A DNA stretch of 64,000 bases, from NCBI RefSeq assembly GCF_947242115.1, contig NC_074711.1, forward strand, positions 6,851,934 to 6,915,933, in the 5' to 3' direction. The notes beneath the pieces are model-generated. The model saw only the letters and a list, made by a program, of their open reading frames with translations, had not been told where the DNA came from and made no database searches. This DNA is from Biomphalaria glabrata. Taxonomy: Eukaryota > Mollusca > Gastropoda > Planorbidae. Below, in pieces: positions 23,211 through 36,240 of the stretch; position 1 is the stretch's first letter; each line of letters begins with the position of its first letter. Made by a program: the position numbers and the translations under genes.

Positions 23211-24282
23211 ATATATCTAGAATAAATATATCTAGAATCTAGGCTAGCTCTTAAGTGACTATATTATAGGGTTGAACAGCTATTCATCAATATAAAATGT
23301 TAAATAGGTAGGCATTTAACAAATGTGTAGTAGATGACTAAAAACAAATGAATGCATTTTAATTTATACTAGATTAGATCTAGAACTGAGGAAACTTGGG
23401 TTTTTGTATGTATCGATGTATGATATATGTTTTGTTTAAAAGTTTGAATGCGTATAAGAAACCAATAACTAATACTTGCTGGAACTGACACTGTGTTTGT
23501 ATCAGTCAATCAGTGCATGTGCTGATATTTCCCTCAAACTGTCCTAATTTAAAAAATCAAAGAAATTTCTGTGCGTGTTTGTGTTATAGGGCTTTAAAAA
23601 TGTTCATTAGTGAAAGTACTAGAACCATGGGGAAGGAAGGAACCATATAGGAATCAAAGATGAGGCATTTCATCCTTATTATATGCGTTACAACTAAAAC
23701 TGATGGGCTGAAAAAATATTTGTGCAGGGTCTAAACTATTCTAAACTGTAAAAAAAAATTTATTGATCAAAGGCCTGACCAGCCTCACACTGTTTTTCAA
23801 GGAGGCAGTCTTCTGTGTCCCATCAGCTGCACTGACAGACTCCCCCACAGAACATGGTGATCACACATAGGAAATGTGCAATAATGTGAGGCCTCTGGCC
23901 ACATGAAATTATGGGCAAGATGCCCAAGGTCAGCACTGTGTAATGGTGTGACCCGACCCATTAATGGTCCTGTACATTTGCAAACATTCAGACAGGACTA
24001 GAAAAGTTCCCAGTCCACACCTATCTGCTGAAATTCTTCTACCGTGACAGGGCTCATGTGGTGCTCCTTTCACTTAGTTTTTGTAATATTATGTTATCCT
24101 TTTATTGACTAGATACTTAGTTTGTAAAAGCTAACAAAAATTATTTAGGTACTGAGAAATTAAACAACTTTAATCTATTCAATTCAATTTTCTATTTAAT
24201 TTCAAATGAAATGTAATTACTAATGAAAATATTATTTTCTTAAGACTTACTGTGATGAAGACACAAATGAATTATTGTGGAA
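23211..24282. other. OTUD7 upstream region, no gene seen
   Basis: AT-rich sequence with a somewhat GC-richer patch at 23,770-24,060 (phrases such as CACATGAAATTATGGGCAAGATG) that may be a decayed repeat. An acceptor-like TTTTCTTAAG ends at 24,244, 38 bp before the OTUD7 ATG, so a non-coding first exon probably lies further left. Confidence 0.4.
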
Positions 24283-27200
24283 ATGGATGAGTTAAAATTA
24301 CAAGAATCCCAAAAAATTGAAGAGTTGATGAGAAACACATGTGTGACTGCACCTCAAGCTAAAGACATTTTAATAAGTGAGTTTCTTCTGTGTGTACTTT
24401 CTTATTATAAATTTTTTGTTTTTATTTTCCTAAAATTTTTAATTATAAAACATGTACAGCTCTTAAAAGTAACACATCATTAATTTTATGTTTTAGAATT
24501 TTTCATAAATTTTTTAAAAGTAAAAAATAAAAATTCCACTAGGTAAATGAGTTTGAAAATCTTGAAAGCATATTTATGTTGAGTGAAGTTCAAAATGTTA
24601 CATTGTGGATACAGCATTTCTTTAGTTTATACTATTGTTATTGATCAGTTTTTAAACATTGTGAAGCAAACATTTTTAAAGAGGCATAGAAACAGTTCTA
24701 TTAAGTTATTTTAAAAACTATTGGAAATTTAAAATTTTACTAAACAACATTACATTAAAGAAGATAACCCATCACAAATGGAAGTTCTCAATCAGACACA
24801 GCCGAAATAAATACTTATCACTCTTAATATTAATAGAAGGAGATGTAGAATGAAATCCAGGACCTAGATCTAAAGATAGATGCAACATCTGCAAAAAAAG
24901 TATTCACCATGAAACAGGAAGCCATTCAATGTGACACCTGTATGAATAGTACCACACATCATGTCTCCATATGAATACACCTGTGTATTATGCCTTAGGC
25001 AACAAAGACGCATCATGGCACTGTATACCATGTGGGTTACCTCAGTTTACGTCAGGACTGTTTGACTCCTTTGGTGCGGACACTTCTAACATCCTAAACA
25101 CCATCTCAAACCAAACTTACCAACCGCTAGCCAGACCCACTCCTATTAAATCTGCTAAAAGTAATACAACACCCTCATTGAATAAGCCTAATAAAGAAGT
25201 AATACCAAAATACCTTAAAAACCTTAGTAATAAATTTTCAAAGCATTACTATTAGGAACAAAACAGCAGACTTGGAAATTTTATTAGGACATGAGAAACC
25301 AGACATAATTGTAGGAACAGAAACTTGGCTACATCCTGAAATTTATAATGCAGAAATTTTCAATAGCTAGTGATTATGAAATTTTTAGAAAAGATAGGGC
25401 AGATAATCATGAAGGAGTTCTTTTAGCAAAAAAAAACAACAACACATATAGCAGATGAAATTACCTTACCTAACTCAAAAAATATAGAATCAACATTTTG
25501 TAAAAATTAACACCACCTCAACATCCCTAATAATAGGCAGTATTTACAGACAACCAAATTCTAGTTTAGAGTACATGCAAGAACTATGCAATCAGTTAAC
25601 TACACTTAAAAAAAAAATAAAAATGCAGTTTTTTGGATTATGGGTGATTTCAACCTACCTGATATAAGTTGGAAAACACTAACCATAGATAAACACCAAA
25701 ACCTTAAGAACATAAATGAGCTTTTCATAGAAACTTTACACAAAACTAAGTTAGATCTAATCATTAAAAAAACAACTAGATTAAACAACACATTAGATCT
25801 CTTCTTAACCAACAGACCTGGATTAGTTGTAGATTATGATATTATCCCTGGTCTATCAGACCATGATATCATTTAAATACACAGTCAGATAAAAGCAGTA
25901 GCCAATATAAAACCCAAAAGAAAAATCTCACTATGAAACAAATGCAATCTAACACAACTACACCAAGCTGCATTAAACTTTCAACAAACATTCTTATCAG
26001 AAAAAGACATTAACCAAACCAGTCAATGACATCTGGAATTTCTTTAAAAACTATCTTAAAAACATTATAGAAAATCATATACCAACTAAATATACATCAA
26101 ACAAAATAAATAAATGCTGGTTTACCAGCATCACATGTAAAATCCTAGAACACATAATATGTAGCAACATCATAAACCACTTAGACAAACATAATGTCCT
26201 TATTCCCTACCAACATGGCTTTAGGAAATATAAATCATGTGAAACACAGCTAATAGGACTAGTTGATGATTTTTCAAAAGGTTTAGATAATAGCAAATTG
26301 ATGCTATCTGATTAGATTTTTCCAAAAAATATTTTGGCATTGATGGTCCATTGCATTAGTGGATTAAAGATTTTCTGATAGGGAGAGAACAAACTATAAT
26401 AATAAATGGCTCTAAACAACACCAATAAAAGTAAACTCATGTGTACCTCAAGGAACAGTCTTAGGTCCACTACTATTTTTAATTTACATAAATGATTTAC
26501 CAAATTGCATTAGTTCAAGAACAAAAGTCAGATTATTTGCAGACGATTGCATAATATATAGAACAATTATAAACAACACAAGATACAGAAATTTTACAAA
26601 GAGAATTAGATGAATTACAGAAATGGGAATCAAATTGGAGCATGTCTTTCCACAGAGAAAAATGTCAGTTATTAAGAGTAACAAAAAAAAATAAAAAAAT
26701 AATTCCACTTATCTTATTCATGGTAAACCAGTAACACAAACTAAAAATGCAAAATACCTAGTTATTATAATAAATGAAAAACTGTCATGGAATCCCCATA
26801 TTGATGAAACTATCAAAAAATTAAACAAAGCATTAGGGTTTATTAAAAGAAATTTCTATAAATCAAAGAAGAACTTAAAACTAAAATGTTATTTAACCTT
26901 GGTTAGGCTAATAATAGAATATATGTATCCTCTGTTTGGGACCCCTCAACTCAAAAAAAACATTTAAGAAATTGGAACAGACACAAAATAGAGCAGTGAG
27001 ATTCATAACAAACGAATATTCACATTTGACAAGAGTAACACCTTTAGTAAAATCAATAAATTAAGAAAGCCTTTAGGATAGAAGACTCAAAAGTAAAGTA
27101 GCAGTTATACATAAAACACTGAACAACTGAGTTGCCAATTTAGGTCATATGCATGACACGTAGTACGTAATCATCTTCTTTTTTGAAGTAATATCTGTAT

Positions 27201-30200
27201 TATATAAGATAAGAAGATGAGATAAATGTGCAAATTCTAAATTCCAAACTAGTTATTCAATGCATTAAGTTGTGTTTGCTAAGTAGACAGCATGGAAACC
27301 TTCCACCTCCCCCATTGATCCTCAAAGGACATTGGACCATAGCACATTGATCATTCTATTACATGAAAGATGTGCTATACAAGAGCAGTGTAAAAAAAAA
27401 TGGGCAGAATTTAGCAATATTATATTTCTGCTTTTTAACAAAGAAAAATATTATTATTTAAGAAATTGCAAATTACTTCTTATTTTTTAAATGCGTGTTC
27501 TGGTTACATAAAATTCCATAATAAAATACATTTTATATTTACATTGTTCTTAACAACCATTTTCATTTTTAAGTAACCTTTTTTTTTTTCTATTGTCTAT
27601 TCCTTTTTAGGAAACAGATGGAGCATGTCTGAAAGTTATCGTGAAATAGAACAGATGTGTAGAGCCTCCGCACAGCATAATAACAGACTGCGTCAAACAA
27701 ATTATAATTATGGGCAGAATTCACCCCCCTACCACAGGGCAATTGAAATGGGAGTAGGCAGAGCGGTTAATCTGCCACAGGCGCCCCCTCCTTACAACTC
27801 ACTGCAATTCTCCCCAGCACCCCATACAACTACTAGCCAGCACTCTGCTTTGTCAGTTCAGTTGCCTGAACAATTTTTACCCATTCACATTGAAGGAGGT
27901 AGGACAATAAGTGTTTCACAGACTCAGTTTGAACAAATGAAGCCATCCAGAACTTCAGTGGTCACACCTCCTACCTATCGCCCTAGTTCCCAATGCTATG
28001 GAACTCAAGAGAGACCCCCTTCTGGTAACATTTACCAGCCCCAAAAGAATAAGCCTGAGCCATTGCAAAAGCAAAAGATGGAAATCCCTGTGATGCATAA
28101 GGATGACAGCCATCTTGAGGATGATGATATATTTGATGACAGAATCATACCCATACAACAAACATTTAATACATGTAAGAAAATGTTGTAATTAGTGTTA
28201 AGGGAAAACTTTATTTCTCAGACTTTATCTGATGATTTTGTTAAATGTATTGTCAAGGAGACGTTGTCGTAAAGTGCTTGGCTTCCTAAGTGCTTGGCTT
28301 CTTAAGCGGGGGGTCCTGGATTCAAATCCTGGTGAGGATTTTTACTTTCTGGATCTTTAGGGTACCTCACCTGACATTAGTTGGGGAAAAGTAAAGTGCT
28401 TGCCACATGACATTCTTGTTAACCATGGGCCACAGAAACAGATCACCTTTACATCATCTGCCCCATAGATCACGAAGTCTGAAAAGGGAACTCATCGAGT
28501 TAATGTTATATTTAAAATTAGCACTTTAAAGTCCAATCATTTCAATTATAAAATACACCTGTGAAGCTAAGGGCTGAGACAATGAAGGAGTCACATATAT
28601 TTATTATTACACGTTTAAAGGCAACACTAGGAGCAGAATTTGTAATGAGAGAAAATTGTAAAGTAACCATGGTGACATAAGGAACAAAAGTAATCTTTTT
28701 TATTGATAGCTACCTGTGTCCCACCACTACCTTGAAATACACACCTCCACCAACAATCTTAATAGAGCCGACATAAATAGCTGTTAGGCATATATTAAAG
28801 AAGCAATGGCTTGAGCTATACAGTTCAATCTTTCAATGGGATGATAGGATAACATAAATATACATGTAGAAATTTAGCTAAAATAATGAATGATGCATAC
28901 ATTTTTTTATAGGGAGTCTGGATGGTCCAGTGGTTTGTTTGCCTAGTACTGTGTAACAGTGTTGCTGCTAGGCAGGGTGTCAATCAGAGGGACCATTGTT
29001 CTTTAGCCTGGTCAGGATTGTCCCTGGTTTTTGCTTTGTTGAATTCACTATTCTCTTTCTTTAAATATTTGGTCCCTAGTACTGCTTTTATGTACGTACA
29101 ATGTATGCATCATTGAAATTATAATGACTGAATTAATAAAAAGTTTAATATTCAACTTTAATAGAATAGTTTAAAAAATACAAACCTAATAATAACATTT
29201 TTCTTAAAAAAAAAAGATTAATTTTGATCTGTTGATAATTTTTGATTCAGATCCCAGGCTAAAACGTGGATTTTCTAATATTCTGGAAAATGAGGGTCTT
29301 GTGTCTGAAGCTAGGCACAGAGTGCAGTCTGATATTCTAAAAGATAATCATGACAACATGTATGTTCAGACTTTTGTCTTACCTGATATGACTATCTACC
29401 CTGATGACTTTAGAGCCTTTTTGGAAAAGGATTTGATTGAGACATCTACATTAGTCTCATTGGAACAAGCTGGTGAGTTAGTCCCCCACTTTCCCATTTC
29501 TTTAAATAATATAAACATATGGAGCTCCAATTTATGGATTTGTGTATTTTCTTTCTTCCTTTACTAAGCCTCAATATTATCTTAGCATGCTTTCTAAAGT
29601 ATTGATCAATGATTGCTATCTTTTTGTTGTAATTTTGTCATCAATTAGGTCGACTGAATTGGTGGGCAGAGCTACGGCTTTGCCAGAGGTTGTTGCCTAT
29701 GGCAACGAGTGGCGATGGTAACTGCTTATTGCATGCTGCTTCTCTAGGTAAGTGTTTTCACCATGTGTCAAAGAATGTCCCAGATTTGGAGCATGCACAT
29801 CCTTGAATTTTTACCCTTGCCCCTTATCTCTCTGGTAAAGAAAAGACCATGCAAGCTATAGGGCAGATGATGTAAAGGTCATCTGTTTCTGTTGCCCATG
29901 GTTATCGAGGGTATCATGTGGCCAGCACAATGACCAACCGCCTTTACTTTTCCCCAACTAACATCAGGTACCCATTAGAGCTGGGTGGACTCAGAGGTGT
30001 TAAAAACCACAGGATTTGAACCCAGGACTCCTGGTTCAGAAGCCAAGCACTTTACCATTAGGTCATTGCGCCTCCATCTCTCTCTAGTGCTATAGCCTAT
30101 TATTCTCCTAGCCTCAGAGGACTGTTTATCCTTAACATATTAACATATCAATATCCATTTTGAACATTAAGTCTGTTTGATAAGGTTTTTGATAAGACTA

Positions 30201-33200
30201 GATATTGTGTATTCAAATAACAATTGACAACATTATTACCTATGCAGATAGAAGTCATTATTTTTGTGTTATTTTGCTAAAAATGTTAATTAGTTTACAA
30301 GCTAATTTACTAAGATCTTTACACATGTTTTCTTCTCACTACAGCTATGTGGGGTATCCATGACAGGCAATTGATATTGAGAAAAGAGCTACATGACACA
30401 TTGACTACTGCCCCTTACAAAGATGCCTTATACAGGCGATGGCGTTATCAGCAAACATTAAGCAATAAACAGGTACAGCTCTATCGAAAGCTTCATTGTT
30501 AGTTGGTGTGAGGTGGATGTATGCTAAAGGGATTTGCTTCTAAACCGAGGGTTCTCGGGTTTGAATCCCAGTGGAGACATTTTGAATTTTAGTATTTTTA
30601 TTAGTACACCCCTGTGTCCACCCAATTCTAATGGCTGAGTAGTAAAGTAAGGGTCTTGGGTTCCAATCCTGATAGACACTGGGATTTTGAATTTCTGGAT
30701 TTTTAGGGCGCCCCCAAGTCTATCAGATTCTAAAGGGTACATGACACCCTTGTTAACCATGGGCCACAGAAGCAGATGACTTTTAAATCATACGCTTCAT
30801 AGATCACAAGGTGTAAAGGGGTATCTACCATTTACTGTTGTTCTTATATTGTACTATAGATAATAGGACACTGACATTGTTTTTAAATAAAATTTTTAAA
30901 AAGTCAAACTAAACTTTATTGACTAGTGACTAGTAAAAGAACTTGAAATGTTTCTTACAGTCAGGGCTTGTTTTTAACGAAGAAGAATGGCAGGAAGAAT
31001 GGAATAATATTCTGCGCTTGGCATCACCTCAACCTAGAAGTGCTCCTGATCCAATGAGATTCAATAATTGCTGTGATAGTCCTGTTACACAAGGGTATGT
31101 CCCACATTATTGTTTAGCTGCCATTTACATCTCCAGAAAGAATTAAGATATCTGCCTTTTAAACTAGCGGTACTAGAGATTAATATAACGAAATTTAATT
31201 TACTAATAACATTTCTGGGTGGGAATGAAAATACATTACTACAGTTGAAAAGAAATATATTATACTTCAAAAGTATAAGAAATATATTAGACTTCAAAAG
31301 TATAAGAAATATATTAGACTTCAAAAGTAAAATATCTTTAATTAAGAGACTTATGTAAAGTAAAATGTTCTTTAATAGCATCTATCAGCTAGTGAAATTT
31401 TTAGCCAAACTTTTTGTGCTTAACGAAACTCTGAATAAATAAAGAATCTTCAAAAATGTTCATGTAGTTTTAAGAATAGGAATTGTGTTTTTATTTTTGT
31501 GTAGTTCTTTATATCATGTAGAAAATACCATGGTGCCTCTTAGGATATGTTTTGACCTACTGAATTCTTTTATTTCAACAGAAAATGTGATGAGCCGGTG
31601 GTGTATGAAAGTTTGGAGGAGTTCCATGTGTTTGTTTTAGCCCATGTCCTTCAGAGGCCCATCATTGTTGTGGCTGATGCCATCTTAAAAGATTCTAATG
31701 GAGATGCCTTGGCTCCCATACCATTCCCTGGAATCTACCTACCGTTGGAGGTGGCTGGCTACTACAAGTCCCCACTCTTGCTTACTTATGATGCTGCACA
31801 CTTCTCTGCCCTCTCTCCCATGGAGCAAAATCCTAATGTCCTTCCAGTACTTCCAGGTATTGTATTCAATTATAGGAACATATAATTCCCTAGTTGTTGT
31901 GGTAGTGGAAGTGTAAGCTTCAATTGTTATGGGTAGTGCAGTTTCACAGGATGAAGAAATACCATTTTTTAGCATCAACATTTCCTTCTCTTTTTTTTTT
32001 ATAATTATCAGGTCTTATTAAAATAATAAAAATGAATAAAGTATACAAGGATGTCGGAATAGACACACAAAAAACACACCTTTTCAAAGTATAAAACAAA
32101 TTAAGGGAAATGTTTGTACCATGGTTGGTTTCAGTTTCAAAGACAATTTATTTTTTCTTCTTATCTTATAAAATACAGATGTTACTTCAAAATAGATGAT
32201 TACTTCCTACACGTATCCCTGGGTCAGTTAGTCATGCATGGTAATCAATGACTTAAACTCTGCCAAGTCATTGGTTTTCCTGCCTGACTCAGGCAACCCA
32301 TTCCATGCACTACTAGCACTAAGCAAGGAGTATTTGTACACATTTAGCCTAGCATATGGAACAAGGAATGTTCCTTTATCTTTGTGCCTTTCTGAGTATT
32401 TTATTAAATTTTGTTTTTGTATTTGAAAATTATGGTTCAGTGTTTTATGTATAATTGCTACTTTACTTTTAAGTCTTCTATCCTGAAGGGTCACTAAATT
32501 TATTAATTTTACTAAAGGTGTTACTCTAGTCAAATATGAATATTTGTTTGTCATTAGTGTTTTCATATCTTATTTGACATTAAATCTAGTATATCTATAA
32601 TGGTTTTCTACAATGCTGCTAACACTAAATATAATACATGCCTTGTACACAAATCCAAGCATTGTAAAATATATTTTTAAACTACAGCATAAATAAATGT
32701 AACAATGTTTCTAAAATATTTAGTTCTCCCTCAGTTTGTGTTTGTTTCTGTTTGCAAGTATCTTCAAAATAGAATTTTTGTTCACATGTATGCTAAGATA
32801 CCTCATTGTATCTTTTTGTTTCAGCTGCTATCCCCTTAGTGGACCCAGAGCTGAAACTCCTGCCTCTTCATTTTTACAAAGACCCTGGTCCTCGTGTTGA
32901 CTGGAGCAAAGAGCTTGTAGATGAGCCCAACATAGAACATAAGCTCAATCTCCTGCACAGGTTTTTAGATGTGGACAAACTGGCCATCAGACTGACTGAG
33001 ATCAACGGTGACAGCGACAGAGGCTCTTGTGGCTCTCAAGACTCGGATGAGAACACATCTTTATTCAAAGAGAAAAAGGACAAAAAGAAAGAGGCGCGTA
33101 TGTCTCAGACAGTGGCGAAGCAGTTTGGCAGCATCGGCAAGAGTATGGGTAAAAAGCTTAAGCAGCTGGGAAAGACTGGCAAGTCGGAAAAGAGCCGTCA

Positions 33201-33906
33201 GACAATTAGTGGGGATGTAGCCCAGAATGCCAGAGTGATATCGAATTATAACAACCAGCGTAATTGTGTAGAATATATACTGGTGGCCAAGTTGTCAGAG
33301 AAAAGAACTAAACAACAGCAAGCGCTTATTGACAACTACCTGGTCAGTGCCAAGGAAAGATTTGAAGATGAACGTGAGCTGAAGAGGAAAAGTGACACAG
33401 AGTTGAGAGGTAAAGGGGCTCAGTACCCTCCTACCACTAATTGCCACACACCTGGTTGTCCATTGTACAACACTGCTCAGTCTGATTTCATTTGCTCTAA
33501 ATGCAAGGCTGCTCGACATAGTGAGCCAGATACGGAGGAAAGGAACAGGAGCCACTCTGTTTACAACACTTACCCTGGCCGGGGGAAGCAGTCACCACTT
33601 TCTGACGAAATATACATCTATGGCAAGTCCAAATTTTATACATCCAGCAATGAGAGTTCTCTGCATCAAGTTTCAGAACACTTAGATCCACAATCTTACT
33701 ACTCCAACAGAGCCCCAAGAACAAGGTCTCCATCTCCAGACTATGACAATTTCCCAACAAGAAAGCCAGTCTCATCATTACAATCGCAATGCAAGACACC
33801 TAACTGTAATTTCTATGGAAGCCATGAATGCAATGGTTTCTGTTCCAAGTGCTTTAAGAATAATAAGGAAGAAACTAAACTTGTACAAGCTATAACAAAG
33901 TTATAA
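24283..33906 (+). CDS. Otud7: OTUD7/Cezanne-type OTU deubiquitinase
   Basis: Coding exons: 24283-24376, 27611-28174, 29251-29472, 29649-29747, 30345-30472, 30961-31094, 31582-31856, 32825-33906, all GT-AG and in frame, giving 865 aa; the region listed as the fifth to seventh exons carries the OTU core. Residues 1-50 form a UBA-like segment (APQAKDIL ... [14 protein letters not shown]). The OTU catalytic core spans about 215-500: [10 protein letters not shown] with D316 and nucleophile C319, and [10 protein letters not shown] with H487. A conserved basic segment follows ([18 protein letters not shown]), then two A20-type zinc fingers at 712-732 and 828-848, each C-x4-C-x11-C-x2-C. Family role: cysteine protease that prefers K11-linked ubiquitin chains, acting on NF-kB signalling and the cell cycle. 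The first ATG (24,283) is used; the upstream in-frame GTG is not a start. Human OTUD7B has 843 aa and one A20 finger. Confidence 0.93.
24790..27215 (+). mobile_element. Decayed CR1/Jockey-like LINE with 2A-like motif
   Basis: In OTUD7 intron 1, same strand. In order: a 2A-like GDVE-x-NPGP at 24,839-24,865, where x is now a stop codon; a PHD-like zinc finger ([14 protein letters not shown] ... CDTC ... WHCIPCG) to about 25,045; an endonuclease remnant ([52 protein letters not shown]) to 25,875; reverse transcriptase pieces ([47 protein letters not shown]); and the C-terminal [20 protein letters not shown] near 27,000. Many stops and shifts make it dead. The tail, TTTTGAAGTAATATCTGTATT, matches the other LINE ends in this window. 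Confidence 0.85.
24839..24865 (+). other. 2A-like motif remnant in the LINE
   Basis: Codons read G-D-V-E-stop-N-P-G-P. The stop sits at the variable position of the DVExNPGP consensus and is one base away from Ser or Leu codons. 2A-like peptides cause ribosome skipping and are known near the start of some LINE ORFs. Confidence 0.65.
28256..28495 (+). mobile_element. tRNA-derived SINE
   Basis: Head with GTAAAGTGCTTGGCTTC and a clear B box (GGATTCAAATCCTGG), body with CTTTCTGGATCTTTAGGGTA, tail AACCATGGGCCACAGAAACAGA ... ATCTGCCCCATAGATC. In an OTUD7 intron. Confidence 0.85.
29850..30075 (-). mobile_element. tRNA-derived SINE, reverse
   Basis: Full-length reverse copy of the same family: from CTATAGGGCAGATGATGTAA through TTTGAACCCAGGACTCCTGG (reverse B box) to AAGCACTTTACCATTAGGTC (reverse A box). 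In an OTUD7 intron. Confidence 0.85.
30504..30825 (+). mobile_element. Two fused tRNA-SINE heads
   Basis: Two successive tRNA-like heads (B boxes GGGTTTGAATCCCAG at about 30,558 and GGGTTCCAATCCTGA at about 30,658) share one SINE tail (AACCATGGGCCACAGAAGCAGA). Likely one SINE in or beside another. In an OTUD7 intron. Confidence 0.7.
31245..31335 (+). repeat. 27-28-bp tandem repeat
   Basis: Three units of AAGAAATATATTAGACTTCA type starting at 31,249, 31,277 and 31,304, inside an OTUD7 intron. Confidence 0.85.
32150..32580 (-). mobile_element. LINE 3' end, reverse, with open C-terminal frame
   Basis: The minus strand keeps a 112-codon frame for the LINE C-terminus ([57 protein letters not shown]). 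The tail is again the GAAGTAACATCTGTATTTTATAAGATAAG type. The best-preserved 3' copy in the window; it lies in the last OTUD7 intron, antisense. Confidence 0.85.
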
Positions 33907-34112
33907 CCTGTTCTGTGATAGATTAGCCCAGTCGTTCCTCTATGAATAGCACCTCCTGAGGCAATTTTCGCAGAGTACAAATCATTAAAAGTTTGCTTTC
34001 AGATTTAAATTGATAGTGAAATATCTTAAAATTTAATATTACTGTTGCATATTTTAGGTGTTTGCACACAGTTCAAACCTTTTTTTTTTAATTCTCATTA
34101 AATAACATAGCT

Positions 34113-34118
34113 AATAAA
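34113..34118 (+). terminator. Candidate polyadenylation signal for OTUD7
   Basis: AATAAA about 210 bp past the stop codon. Another at 36,551-36,556 would give a much longer 3' UTR. Confidence 0.35.
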
Positions 34119-35984
34119 AATATTTGTAACTGATTAGGATAGAAATGTAAATTTGTCTTTTTTTCACAAAGATTCACTCATGAAACATTTTGTACACCTT
34201 GATTCTACTGCTCAAATACCTTGTCGGTGAAATATTATTTGATCTTCATGAATAGAAATCACTAACTGTTCTATATTCGTCTCATCCTGTCTCAGAGCCT
34301 TTTAGCTTCTCGCTATTATATATGTTGTTTGACTCATATTCTAGCCCTAAATCTGTGCCTCATGTCTCTTGCTTGGAGCAAGACTTTGCTTGTACACAAT
34401 TTTCTTCAGCCTTAAGAATTGCTCTTTTCTTAAGTACTATTTTAAGCAAAAAGAGTTCATTTTGTATGATATTATCTGAGCTGCTTCATTGTTTGCTTTA
34501 CTGCAACTCTGGAATTTGTGTTAATTTATTTTCTCAAGGGGATATGATAACTGGGACTTTTTTGTGTAAGTAGACCTTGTGGAAAGTGGAATGAGCATGG
34601 CTGTGAGAGTATGCTTCTCAACTTTCCAGGGCTGCATGGTTTGATGTGCAGTTGTGTTCTCAAGACAAGAGCTAATGTAACAATCTCTATGGGTCAGTGC
34701 ACTTGTGCTAATCTAGTGCAGATGCCTAAGCTGGTGCTGGTTTATCTCCTGTACAAATGTAGGCTACACAGGTCAGTGTAGGTCGTCCTCTAGTATAGAC
34801 TTAACTGTTTGTTGTATACAAGTTTTCAGCTTTAATTTGTGTGTGCTGTGGTTCTTCACAAGTTTTGTACAGAATATTATGTTTTCACTAGTGTTGTATA
34901 TTTTGAGGGTATTTTTTTCTTTCTTGTTGGGGGGGAGGAACTGAGGAGGGTTTTTCTTTTTAAATTGTTTCTATATACTTCAGATATCTGCAATCTCAGA
35001 CTAATTGTGGCAATTTTTTTTTTCTTGGAATGCTTCAATAATAATTTTTAAAAAATATATATGTATATACATATATATATATTCAAGCAGTTTGTACTGA
35101 AGACCAGCCCATTCCATCTTTCACGCTGCTCTTGAACATTTTATTTTACTCCTTATCTGTCTCCTAGCACATATTCTGAGAGTCTATGAATGTTTCTTTT
35201 GTCAGAAACTGTTGGCTGATGACATATCGTGTGTACATTATTATTACTTTTATGGAGGATGTTGAGCCTCATGTTGTGATTTTTTTTATGCACTGATATT
35301 TTAATTTGAGAATTAAATATTTGCATGCAAAAGCCCATACATAATTACTTTATAAACATTTATTAATATATATTTTCTGTGAAAAAAAAAATGCATTTTA
35401 AAATTAATTGAAATTTAGAATGAAGTATTCTTCTATGATATGTATCCCACATTAGTATGACTAAAACACTCTTTATTCTTGAAACAAAATTTGTGTTACA
35501 AATGAATATTGTAAGTGTAAGCATTTCTTTCACCACCATTCAGTATTATCATGACCTATTTAAAGCAACTGTCCTACTTTATGTTGAAAGAATGAGATTT
35601 GAAAACAAATTTTGTGTGGGCTGCAACTCTCCCTGTCATTTAGGTTTTTCTAAGTTTAGTTTTACTAGATCTAAGTTGTTTTTTTTCCAGTAAATGGCCA
35701 TATGCAATTCATTGAGATTTATAGATTGTGTAAAATGGTTGTTTTAGACTTATGTCTGTCAAGGATGATTAGATATTTTGTTTTAAACAAAAAAAATAGA
35801 TTTTAAAATTTTCTAATGATTTCTTTGTTGTCTTTTAATTTTGACTGCATAATGTGATTGTGTGACACTGTGTATATGCTGTACAAAGTCAGTTCTAGAT
35901 GGAAATGAGTTTATTACCTGAATTGAGGGGTAATAACATTTTGTAGCCTGTGATAGAAAAAACAAACTAGGATTTACAGTGTAG

Positions 35985-36240
35985 CCACATTAGCTGTTAT
36001 ATCTTACATAACTGTGAACTAGCATTTACTGTGTATCCGCATTAGCTGTTATCTGACATTACTGTGTCCTAGCATTCACTGCGTATCAGCATTTAGCTGT
36101 TATCTGACATTACTGTGTCCTAGCATTCAGTGTGTATCAGCATTTAGCTGTTATCTGACATTACTGTGTCCTAGCATTCAGTGTGTATCAGCATTAGCTG
36201 TTATCTGACATTACTGTGTCCTAGCATTCACTGTGTATTT
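35985..36240 (+). repeat. 51-bp tandem repeat
   Basis: About five units with AGCTGTTATCTGACATTACT and TGTGTCCTAGCATTCA, spaced 50-52 bp. Confidence 0.85.

Noticed and set aside
24277-24282. GTG two codons upstream as the OTUD7 start
   Set aside because: The ATG at 24,283 is in frame and is the ordinary eukaryotic choice.
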